Source of the DNA: Cornus controversa
Lineage: Eukaryota; Streptophyta; Magnoliopsida; Cornales; Cornaceae
Reading direction: 5' to 3'
DNA: 64,000 nucleotides
Assembly (NCBI GenBank): GCA_026545225.1
Contig: CM048845.1
Location: 55,652,033 to 55,716,032, forward strand
Part shown: in pieces, positions 34,901-45,973 of the stretch
Numbering within the stretch: the first letter of the stretch is position 1
Layout of the letters: each line of letters begins with the position of its first letter
Program-made: the position numbers and the translations under genes
Notes under the pieces: generated by a model
What the model was told of the DNA's origin: nothing
The model's database searches: none
The model's input: only the letters and a program-made list of their open reading frames with translations

Positions 34901-37831
34901 CAAAATGTTTCGGTCTCCAAGCCAAGTGAAGTGCCACTCTCTTACAAAGTTTTGATCCTTGACTCTCGACTTTCATTGAATTATGTTGTTTCTTATATGC
35001 ATCTGAGTGAGGCTTGGATCATCAACTGTAATAATTAACAGAGAGATTGGAGTTCCGTCACATTAGAACAGGATATCATGGTTTTATTTGCTTAAATTGT
35101 GACAATATGCGGAGATTACACAAAAGGGTGGTTTTATTGATTAGAGTCATAATTATTGCATATTACACAATTTTAGGATGTTAAAGAGATTCAATATATA
35201 AAACTCTGAAGTCTTATACAAATCCTTCTTTATTTCCCTAATCCTTTGTAATATTTGATTTATCAATGACATTAAGGACTACCAATTTTACTTGCTAAAT
35301 GGTTCATTAGAATATGAATTAAAGATATAATGCTCTTTGTTACTAACCAAATCAGTTCTATGCCCTTCATGCGCACATGTACTTGTTCACATAAAATGAC
35401 AGAACAACTACAAAATTGAAGCCTTATACAAATCCTTTCCTATTTTCCCTACTCAATATTTAGAAGATGTGATTAACAACGAATCAGTATACTACCTATT
35501 TTTCACTTTTGTTAAATATTTCATTAGAATATGTATTAAAGATATTACTAACCGAACTGGCTTTATAGGCACATTGAGAGCCAACTAGTTAATTCTAACA
35601 CAAACTTCCTATAAGCATGTTCAATGAGAAGTGACAAGTCAAGTCTCTCAAAGAGAAAAATTAAAACCATTAAAGCAAAAACCAGTTTTAGCTGTAACTA
35701 AGAACCACTGAGCTTTTACAGTTGTACAAGTAATAAGAGGTAGTAAGTAAATGGATACTCACTGTTAACAGTGACATGAAAAGTGACCAGTTGAGGGTCT
35801 TTGGAAAGTACCTGTGTCCAATAAGTAATAACATGTTTTTAAAACATACATCTAGTAACAACGGCAAATTAACGATTCTATAAGTTAAAACGATTGTAAA
35901 ATATTAACTTTTGTGATCACTGTAATATATTTCTTAATCTTTTCTGAATTTTCGAAATGTAAATCACAGTTGAGGTTGGAGAGCACAGTGAATCTTGAAA
36001 TGAAAAATCCCAGATAAATTTATACAATATAGTTTGTTGTAGTTTATTCTTTAATTAACAACCAAAACCAATAAATATGAAGCAAGAATAAAAAATTCTA
36101 ATATTTTTTAAAATCCAAAGGTATTATACCTGGTTGTGATAAAAGGAATTGTTTTTTGTTTAAGGCACAGAATGACGGAAATTCATTTCCTTTCAACCCC
36201 AACTGTGACTTCACTTTTGCATTATCATGGTAACATATATATATATATATATATATATCAACAAACCACTGATTTCACATACTGAATGCCGATAGGTGCC
36301 CCCAAAGCAATAGCTCCAAGAGCATTCACTAAAGCCCCTACAGATTTGAACACAAATTATGCTAGGCACCTTGTACATAAAGAGCTAAACAGAACATAAA
36401 CTCATATAACCAAGAAAACATTTCAAACTTTAGCATGGAATTTTTGAAGGAAACCATTTCCCATTAAATTGCAGATATAAATATTAAATTTTAAGCATGA
36501 ATATAATCTTTTCCACCAGGACAGTGAAGAACGGTCTCACCCAAATTCATAAAGAGAAGAAAAAATTGTCTTCGTCAGAATTTACCATCAAAATAAATGG
36601 ATCATCAAGACTTCAATTTGCCTTAGACGCAGAGTATCACCTTCACATCTAAAAGTTAAGTTGTTTGTTCTTTTCTAAAGACATACTAATCTTTAATATC
36701 TTATTTGAAAAATAAAAAATAAAAAGAAAAGGAAAACAAAGCTAATGCAACTTAAATAACTCTTAAATTTTATCTAATAGGTATCAATATCAAGAAAACA
36801 TGAAATAACTAACCCTTTCTTTTTTGAATAACGCTACACGAGGTCAACCTCATGACAGTTTTCATGAGTTCTATGTATTTTTTACGTGATAATGTTCAAA
36901 TATTGAGGTGCGCATCTAACCGTTTGAAAGAGAATTGCATGAGAATTATATAGTCAAAATTTCATACCAAAACACAAGTCAGTCAAACTTTTACATTCTC
37001 TTTCTTTTGGCCAAATTAAACTATCATCTTTGACCATCTCGTATAATTTTATTGTATGACATTTTGAGCTGATTTTAGAGTAATGCTACATGACGATGTA
37101 ATTTGTGCATTATTTTTTTCCCCAAAATGTGCTAATTTATTGGAGAACTACCTTACACTAGCATTACTCTTCTTTCTTTAAAAAAAACAAAACATATACA
37201 CAAATATGCACAGACATAATGTATGCATACATATTTACATAAATACACACACACACATACATACTTATACACACGATCACAAGTATACAGATGTGTATAC
37301 AAACTCTAGCCGGGATTTAAGACTAACCAGCAGGAATCCCCAACAAGCCTCGTCTCACAGCTTTCAAGTACTGATAACCCACATAAAAACCAAATAAATT
37401 ACAACAAAAATTAAAAATTAATTTAAATAAGAAATAAATTCAATAACGAGAATAATTTGAAATACCGAGCATTGCTTAGGATTTTGCCGAAAAACACTGT
37501 AGAGAAGGATCACAATCGGGGCTTCAATGACCTGAAATCCAGACTCAAACACATTTAATTAAAAAAAATTGAAATAGAATGAGAGAGAATCACATGGCAC
37601 TGTGTGAATGGACGGTGATGATGAGGGTAGTACCCAGATCAGACGGAGGGTTTGAGATGGGTTGGTGATGAGATCGAGAGAGTAGACGTTATGGGCAACC
37701 CAGAACGCTGATGATAATCCTAATGCGCAGATCAAATGCAAGAACAAAACCTGTGATGGCGACGCGACTGATACGGTGTCGTTTTCAGATTTTGAAGCTT
37801 TGAGGGGCTTCTTTCTCTTTTTCTTCTCCAT
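31999..37831 (-). CDS. PIGF: PIG-F, GPI ethanolamine-phosphate transferase stabilising subunit
   Basis: Eight exons on the minus strand join in one frame to 233 residues: 37831-37634, 37531-37466, 37370-37328, 36337-36283, 35811-35763, 33320-33253, 33036-32928, 32112-31999 (TAA). All introns are GT-AG. The protein has a Lys-rich N-terminus (residues 1-12), a first helix at about 28-50 (LFLHLICALGLSSAFWVAHN), further hydrophobic segments near 69-79, 96-120, 129-145, 168-186 and 199-224, and the family hallmarks FGSSWTDWQRIFAQTK (145-160) and GAWFGAWPMPLDW (179-191) then PWQEWP. In the known pathway PIG-F binds and stabilises PIG-O and PIG-G in the ER membrane, where they add phosphoethanolamine to GPI mannoses. 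The length fits plant and animal PIG-F (about 220-230 residues). The start ATG is the only one ahead of the first helix. The gene looks intact; small transposons sit only in introns. Confidence 0.93.
32235..32395. mobile_element. Foldback element in the last PIG-F intron
   Basis: The left arm 'caacggtgaggacaagattc' plus 'ctactcaccggtgag' is matched by an inverted right arm carrying 'ggttcctactcatactcac' and 'ccaccgtg'. The centre is about 60 bp of AT-rich DNA. No clear target duplication is seen. It lies between exons 7 and 8. Confidence 0.6.
36235..36258. repeat. (TA)n microsatellite in a PIG-F intron
   Basis: An uninterrupted TA run starting about 25 bases beyond the end of exon 4, immediately inside intron 4. 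Confidence 0.9.
37077..37170. mobile_element. Short inverted-repeat element in PIG-F intron 3
   Basis: AGAGTAATGCTA and TAGCATTACTCT are exact 12-bp inverted ends 94 bp apart. No target duplication can be identified, so the assignment as a MITE is tentative. Confidence 0.4.
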
Positions 37832-39088
37832 ATTGTTATTTTTCTCTGATCATTAACTGTCAGTTGAGCCTGTTCATAACTTCCAACTATTAAATTTTAC
37901 ATTTCACCCCTTTAGGTTTCTCAAAGTAATAATTTTGCCCCACACTTTCTGAAATAGCAAATATTCCCCTCTTTTTTAATATCTCAATTTATCATGGGTA
38001 GCTTATGACTTTATGACTATACCTGTAGATGGATCGGATTCAAACAGGACCAGGTCTGATTCAATTCGAACCCTATAAGAGCCATAGCCGATATGATTTG
38101 ATCTGATAATCCGACAAATTATATATAATTAAATTTATATCCAATTTGTTATTAATCCGATATTCGATTCGATAATCCGATTCGAAAAAGAAATTAATTT
38201 TTTTTTCAAAAGAGATTATTAAATAATGATTATGAAAAAAAAGAGATGAAAAATAAAATATAAATAGAAAAGTAGTAAAAAATAAGTGTTTGACTTTTTA
38301 TTAAAGAAAAAACTATAAAAAAGACAAAATAGAGGGAGAGAAGAATAAGAAGGAAATAATGATAAAAAAATATTTTAGTAGTATGCAAATATTATATGTT
38401 ATAACATTAGATAATATATTTATAATAAATTATATATTATATTATTTCGGACCGGATTATTATCGGATCGGATCGATCATAATCCATCTCTAATTTCTTT
38501 AGTTAACGGATTATCGGATTCGGATCGCTAATGGATTATCAAATTAAATGTCCAATCCATATCTTAATTATTGGCTCAAATTCAAATTAAAATCCAATCC
38601 ATTAAAAGGTCTATTTACGAGGGTCATTTATACAGTTAGTATCGATACAAATCTAATTATACCAAAACTTCCAGTTCAGTCGCGATGTTTACTATCTATT
38701 CTTCATTTATCATGTTTAAGCTGGGAAAATAATGCTCTTCATTTAATTAAATCATGATAAACATTATGATTTTTTAATTAAACCATCTAAGCTATCTTAT
38801 TTCATGTATCACATGAACTGAATGGGAGATATGTCAAATTAGGACCCTACTGATATTTTTTTTTGTTTTATAATTTAATAGTATTTGACCACTTGATCAT
38901 TTGAATTTCAAAGGTAAAAATTGGATTATTAGAATTAAATTTTATGTATCAAAAAACTCGACCTTGTGAAATTAAATTGGTGGAACCATAATATGCAAAG
39001 GGTAAATGATTGTTTGGCTTAGCATTTTTGGTTCCATCGAACAATCTTCAAGATCTAAATGAAGTTGTTTTGTTCCTTTCTAGAAAGC
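37832..39088. other. Upstream flank of PIG-F and a 'gataatccgattcg' repeat
   Basis: 37832-38030 is the upstream flank of PIG-F; no core promoter element can be called securely. 38030-38560 is rich in 'gataatccgattcg' and 'ggatcggatcg' phrases, with 'tagatggat' at the left and 'atccatctcta' at the right, resembling a hAT-like non-autonomous repeat, though no 8-bp duplication is visible. The remainder to 39088 shows nothing recognisable. Confidence 0.45.
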
Positions 39089-39564
39089 ATAAATATTGAT
39101 ACGAGACACGAACACGATACGATAAGAGTATGACGATACGACAAATATAAAAAAAAAAAAAAAAAAAAGATACCGGTACGACATGATATGGCAATATAAA
39201 AATAATAAATTATATATAAATGAATTATTAACATTTCTTTATAAAATATTATGATTAAGAAACAACTTAAATAAGAGTTAAGAGACATATTGCATAATTT
39301 GCATGGATAAATTTTGTACTAAATCATAATATATATCTCAACATTTTTTTTTAAAATAAGTTTTAAACTTTTCTTAAGAATTATACTATGATATTATTGT
39401 TGAAAAAAAGTACATTTTAATGTTCAAAACTTGTTTAAAATGTATTTTGTAATATTTGAAAAGTATCGGATACATGGTCGAAGTATCTAAGAAGTATCAG
39501 ATACGCGTTATATATATTTTAATTAATTAAAATTATGCATACATTTAAGAAGTATCCAACTTAG
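39089..39564. repeat. Dispersed 'gatacgacacg' repeat, copy 2
   Basis: The left part has 'tgatacgagacacgaacac' and 'gacgatacgac'. The right part has 'aagtatcggatacatgg' and 'gaagtatcagatacgcg'. The arrangement parallels copy 1 at 16836-17530. A poly(A) run interrupts the left part. Confidence 0.5.
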
Positions 39565-40249
39565 TGAATATCTTATTAAAAGAATAATGAGATAAAAATG
39601 TAAAACAATGCTGAGATGGTTTGAGGCACACCCTTTGAATCTTCTGAGCATGAAATGGTCTTTCAGTCTTAATATGATTGCTTGATTTTGCCAAATATTC
39701 TACTGTTATTTTTATGAAACTCAGAATTTAAGCCTTTTCTCCTTGCTTGAAACTTGACCAATGATTGTGAAGGAGCCTTTTTTTTTTTTTTTTTTAAGTA
39801 TATTTATTTGCTTGTTTTTTTGAAAACAAGTGTCTCGTTTAAAATCTTAGGGATAGTAATGTCACCGGAACAAATGGTTTTAATGCTTGAGGTTTTGAAA
39901 TTCTTTTATTTGTTTAATTTCTAGTTTTTTCATTTTTGAAATTTTGCTTATGAGGATTTGGGTTCAAAATTTTAATTATTTGTGTCATTTCGTGTGTCAA
40001 TAATTGTGAGAGACTGTTTGTTAATCCTTCAATATTTTTAACATTAAATCGAAAGTTATGAAATTACTGTCTCCATCACAATAATCTTCCTATGTAACAT
40101 GTCAAAGTTAGATTTTATAAAAGTTGTAAAATACTTGTAATTAGCTTTAAAAAGAAACCTTTGTGGTCTTATAAATATTTCAAAGTTAAACAAACTATTT
40201 TTGATAGCAAGAATTTATTTTTCAATTGGAGCATAATTTAACTCGGTTT
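39565..40249. other. AT-rich intergenic DNA
   Basis: No gene, repeat or structured element is recognised apart from a T-run near 39777-39796. Confidence 0.5.
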
Positions 40250-41673
40250 GAATGTTCCCGGAACATATTAACAAACTTTTTCTTGGATAACGTCTTAATT
40301 TTTTGGATTCAACATTTTGTGAGTTGCGCGGTGCGGAAGCGGCTGTGAAAATTAGATTTAAAACCTAGAAGGGGGTGATTAGGTTTACTCGCTTTTTGCA
40401 TAATCTTTCAAATTATTCAATTGTAAGTCCAATTAAAAATTAAAGCAATCTCACAATGCAAGTAAATAAAATAAAATGCAGTAAAGTAAATGAATGCACC
40501 AGATATATGTGAAAAACTCAGATCGGAGAAAAATTATAGGTGAGGCTTTGTATCCCTAGAGAAATAAATCCACTATTGTCGAAATAAAATACAACAGACT
40601 CTATTCCAGACTCACACCCACTCCACTCTGACAAGAACTTGATGCGAACATCTCAGGCTTACTATTGCGATTACCTCATCCAATTGCTGCAGATTCCTAG
40701 CTTACATCAACATCCTTACAGAAGGGTAACTAGAAGAACACGAACACTCAGCAAGTATTTTGTCCTATTCGTAGCACAATATTCTTTTCATTCCTCACCA
40801 ACGAATAGTTGTAGAAGAAACCAATCTAGCAACTTGATCACGAAGAAATCTTTAATGTAGTCTTCGAACAGTTTGATCAAGCAAATAGTGACACCTTAAA
40901 TCACTCAGTGAATATATGTGTGCTCTCAAAAATATAAATAAAGAATTGAGGAAAAAATTATCTTGCTAGAAAAATATCTTAATGATTTCTCTCTCTAGAA
41001 TATTAATTTCTTGTCTGTGGAAAGCGTAATGAAAGAGAACTCATATGAGGTTTTTATAGAGATAAAAAAATCCTAATTTTTCTTTTAAAAAAATTTAAAA
41101 ATAAATAGGAAACAAGTCCCAAAGTTTAAGGAAATTTCAGAGTCAAATTCGGATAAAAAAATAGGACACTACAGGACCAAATTTTGCCAACAGCAAGCTT
41201 GGACCGGTCCAGCCTATTCCTTGGACCGGTCAGCCTTCTGCCTATAGAAACTGGAATCCTGAGACCTCTTGCACCAGTCTAGGGTTTGAGCTGGACCGGT
41301 CCAACATTGAATATTTCACTATTTTGCTAAAAAAGTTCTTTTATTCAAGGCCGAAACCTCCCAGTTTGAAATATACGTGTTCTTACCAATTTACCTGGAC
41401 TATGTGACTCTCATATGTGATCAACGATGTCCTCATACATTCAGAACCATCTCGAAACTTTAATTGATCAAATCCTTGTTCAGACCATTGATGGCTCTTC
41501 TGAAGATTCAAATTTCATCATCTAAAGAGCACTTGCATGGTTGGTGTATAACTTCATGCTCACTTTGAGACTTCAATTAAATGATCAATGATAATAATAT
41601 AAATGTAAGATTACAGCTCAATTATGTTTAATTTTACCACCGAAAATTGGCAATTACAAAAATATATGTCACA
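40250..41673 (-). mobile_element. LTR of a Sirevirus-like Copia element (3' LTR)
   Basis: On the minus strand the LTR starts TGTGACATATATTTTTG at 41673, right after the purine tract AAGGAGGGAGAT (41674-41685), as in Sireviruses, where a 'gggagattg' tract precedes the LTR. Near its end it has 'aatcacccccttctaggttt' (about 40360-40380). It contains an 'ggaccggtccag' palindromic motif more than once (41192-41310), with a variant repeated in the internal region at 43215-43250. The left limit is approximate. Confidence 0.6.
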
Positions 41674-44600
41674 ATCTCCCTCCTTGGCAATTTCGTGACA
41701 AAACCAACCTAAACAATTATAACCTAACCACTGAAAAAATTAAATTACAATATGTCCCAAATACAAAAAATATAACTTGAAGATCTCAGAGTATCATAAG
41801 CAAGCTTTCAAACTTTGTATGTAATGTTTGCCAAAAACCTGTAAAATTTGCACATTATGCAAACAACACTACCTGTAAAAGCTTAATAAAAAAAAATATA
41901 ATGATATAAAAATAAACTCCAAACTCCCTCTTAATCATATAACCAATGAAGTATACTGTCTCCCATATCTCCCCCTTTATCACATACACAATTCATCTCC
42001 TCCTTTTTAGAACAAATTGACAAAGTAAGACCAATGAAAACAAGAGAGAACCATTTAACACATGATTAAGTGAGATAAAAACATAACCTTTATTCAAACA
42101 TATCACATATGTTCCAAAATGATGAAGAGTTACACATAAGCATATCATAAAAACCATAAAAAGCATAGAACATCACATGTCTAAGCAAATAAAAATATAG
42201 AACATAACAAGTTTAACCAACAAAGACTAGACATAACATGTATGAGCAATAAATAAAACTAACTACTCAATGTCTAGCAAAACAAACAACTAGGTCTAAA
42301 CCACTAACACTTAATCCTCATCTTCCTCATCATCATCATCAGTTCCAGAAACTAAATATCAACATCTAAAAAAAAGATATCCTTAGACATGTAACTCCAT
42401 ATATTAAAATTTGCATCAAAGTTCACAAATGTATGATCCAAGCACAAGTATGGTATCTATAGAATTAACATGCAACCTAATCAAAAACACCATGTTTAAC
42501 CAAAAATAAACAAGTTAAAGTCATAAACCTAGCAAATAGATGAACTAGTTTGAATCATCAAAGCCTAAAAATTAATTATCATAAGTGATGTAAGAAAATG
42601 AATGATATCCATTAGCAAAGATGCATTAAGTTCTCATAAGGCTCAAATCATTATCCTCTATAGATGGTCTATCAAGATTTGTCCTCAAATATTACAAAAT
42701 CATATCACATGTTAAGATCAAGAATACCAATTACTTGAATCAAATATATATTTCCATAAAAAAATGTCATCCAAATCATATAAAGACTCTCAAACGTTGT
42801 CCTAAATAAATTCAATTCTTTCTTCTTCACTGGTAAAAGCACTTCTCTTAGCTCTTAGATATCTCCATTAGAGATGCAATGAATGAAAGCATAAACAAGG
42901 GCACAAGCTCCATTAAAGAACCCCATCAAACATTTGGAGATCAAGATTTGAAACAAAATTTTTTTTTTGAGCACAACATGTTTGAATCAATCATTCCAAA
43001 TCAACCTAAATCCTCCAAAGATCAATCCCTTCCACCAGTTCAACTCAAAATCAATAACAAACATCAATCAATTTGATGAAGATTAAGTAGCAAAAGGTAT
43101 GTTAAGAGTCTTGGCAAAGTGAGGGAAAAGAGGAGAAAAGTGCACACAAGGAGAAGGTAAGCACAAAATGAACACGATGCACACATGCAAACTCTAAAAG
43201 CTCTGGCCGAGCCTTGCTGGACTGGTCCAGCTTGTCCCTTGGACCAGTTCAGCTAGGTAAAATTGGTTTGTTGACCAAGTTTAACCAGATTTGCAATTTT
43301 TCAAAAAAATGCGTAAAATTCTCAAAAAAATCTTAAAAATCTAAAAAAAAGAAAATCTTTTTGAATATTTATTTATGTGAAAATAAAAAATATATAATAA
43401 TCATATAGTCATTAAAACCAATTTTTCACATAAAATAATAATGAGTTCTAAAATTTTTGAAAATTTTTTAAAAAATTCATAAATGCACAATTTTAAAACT
43501 CATAAATTTGACAACAAAATTCATACTTAATTTCATGATCATGGCACAATTTTCAATACAAAACTATTTATAAAAATTTTAAAATTCATTTAACAAATCC
43601 ACGTGTGTGTGTGCAATCCAACATTGTCAAAAATTAATCAAATTCATTTGATCCATCTTCTAAAACACATTGGATAATAAGTAAATAAAACCACACATGA
43701 TCAAATATTTTTCATTGAATTTCATTTTTTTTCTTTCTAAAACAGTGGCTTTCATTCTTACAGGTAGCCATCTATTTCCTCAAAACAACTTCTTTAAAAA
43801 GATATCTCATTGGAGATTTATGTCGTAGTAGTAGCTTCGAACAAATCCTGAAGGTAGCATTTTCCTTTTTGTTTTAGATTTTCAGCAATTATTTTCAATT
43901 TTTTTTCATGCTGAATAAAGATAGAATCTTTCCTTTTCATTTTTCATTAATCATTTAAGCCTTCAATGCTACTCATACAATATACTCTAGTCAACTTCAC
44001 ATTAGTTTTCAATCAATTCTCTTAGAGTTGGACTAGTACACAAATTGTATGGACTCAAAAGATTAACTTCTAAAAATAAATAAACATAGCACATTAGTCA
44101 TCAATGCTTAGATCATAAACTTAAGTACTTCATCCATTGATAAATTAAGTGTCTCAATTATGTATTCACAAATCAAAGTGAACTTAAACAGAAACATAGA
44201 GAATTCACATTATTTCATAAAAAAAAAATATGATTTTTACATTCACATGATTATCATAAAAATAAACAAATCTTAACCTAATCTAAATGATATGGTCCAA
44301 TGAAAATAAATAATGAACATAAGTTCAGTCCATGACCACAAAAGTCCTAATGACCTCAGTTAGGGGGTTTTTGCATCCAAAGACCTATTAGGAGTAAATT
44401 TCATGGTATCAACAGGCACGAACTTCTCCAAATCTTCCTTTCTCATACAAATTGTTTTAACATACAATCTATCAAGAAAATATTGTGGAGAAACATAAAC
44501 ATTTTTTTTCTTATTTAAATTCTTTTTAGCTTGAGAATTTTTGGAGTTATTCCAATTATATGACTTTTTAGCATAAGCCATATTCTTAACAAAAGAATTA

Positions 44601-44823
44601 TGCACATGCAAATCAGAATTAGAATGTTTTCTCTTTTTATAACAATAGTATTGATTATATCCATTCTTACCACAAAAAGTACAATGAAGCATATTGCGCA
44701 CAATATTAGCATACATAGACTCAACTTGAAGCTTAGATTTGGGTGCAAACAAATTCAAATTCTTGGGTTTAACAAAAATAATTTTACCCTTAGATGATGA
44801 CTGACGAATGTAGAATAATGGAT
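41674..44823 (-). mobile_element. Internal remnant of the Sirevirus-like element
   Basis: AT-rich sequence running from the purine tract back to a gag-like frame at 44360-44758. No protease, integrase or reverse transcriptase is recognised, so most of pol is missing. It ends where the tandem array begins, which suggests that the array's founder entered or joined this element. Confidence 0.5.
44360..44758 (-). pseudogene. Copia gag fragment with zinc-knuckle-like motif
   Basis: A 132-codon minus-strand frame holds CTFCGKNGYNQYYCYKKRK, the layout of the CCHC zinc knuckle in Copia gag, followed by basic and Asn/Lys-rich sequence. In the family this knuckle binds the element's RNA in the virus-like particle. 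The frame is a fragment of a fossil element. Confidence 0.65.
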
Positions 44824-45973
44824 GTTTGTCGTTGCTTGTCTACACTTCGTACAAAAAATAATAAAACCTGCAAAAACTCTACTAAAAATTGTATAGTAAT
44901 AAGCAGGGTCGAACCACTCTCAAGTGAGATTTCGAATGAGCTCAAATTCACACACTAATTTATGGAATGAAAATTATTTTTTTAAAAACATTTTTTATTT
45001 TGGAATTATAATGAATAAATGAAACTATAATAATAAAATAAATCTTAAGGGAAGGGAATCCACCACCATGAATCCACATAAATAAATTTTCTAATATTCT
45101 TATCTAGTTTTTTTCTCCAATAATCAATACACTTCACCAATCCAATTAGAACTTAAAAAGATGAAGGAAAATATGGAATAAAAAAGAATGACTTGATTAT
45201 ATATAAGAGAGACATTCATTTACTTAATCTGATGCACATTGGCTAGGTAAATAGAGGTAGGCATTCTTCGAATTACCATTATTTGGCAAACACGAAGAAT
45301 CCTCCCTCTAATTTTAGAAAATAAAAATCCAGAATAGAAGAGTAGAAGAATGCTCTTGGGAGGAAAAATTAGAAAAGAAAATAAAGAACTTACTTATATT
45401 TCATCATAGTGGCTTCATTACTCCCTTGAGAGGTGTGTTTACAAGAAAAGAAAATGAATACAAAAAAATATTTACAACTACACTTTATTTTTTTCTACAA
45501 TTTCTAACTCCCTTCACCATCTCCTAAGACCCCCTATTTATAGAGTTAGAGGGGAATGGTTTAGGTGGGAAAAATTTAAAATACAAAATTCAAAATACAA
45601 ATTTGAAATACAAAATTCAAAATTCAAAAACAAAAATTCAAAATACAAAATTTTGAATTTAAATATCTAATATTTGATCTCCATATCTTTAATTTGAATT
45701 CTGGACTGCAGACGTAAAAAGTATTTTGCAAAGTTTTGAACTTGAGACCTCTTGTGAAGTAGATTGCATAGAATACCATCTCTTCTACAATTCTTCTGAT
45801 GTTTATCTTTGGCTATATAAATCCTTTTTAGGCCTTTTCTGCTGCTTTTCTTCTTATTTGGAAATCAACCCCTATAAAACACAAAATGCAAAGATAAGAA
45901 TATTTAAATAAAGTAAAAGAGTAATTAAAGACTTATTTTGATATATAAAATAACATGTTTTGTGCACTTATCA
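44824..45973 (-). repeat. LTR of array unit 1 (representative)
   Basis: On the minus strand the LTR runs from TGATAAGTGCAC at 45973 to CAACGACAAAC at 44824. Near its 3' end it carries 'gagtggttcgaccctgctta', a phrase of Gypsy LTRs. It contains a short reiteration of 'aattcaaaatacaaa' at about 45580-45660. Equivalent copies: 48670-49819, 52516-53665, 56362-57511, 60208-61357. Whether the final AAC belongs to the LTR is uncertain. Confidence 0.72.

Noticed and set aside
38030-38560. Confident hAT element
   Set aside because: Short inverted tagatggat ends are present but no 8-bp duplication is visible, so it is noted only as a repeat within the intergenic entry.
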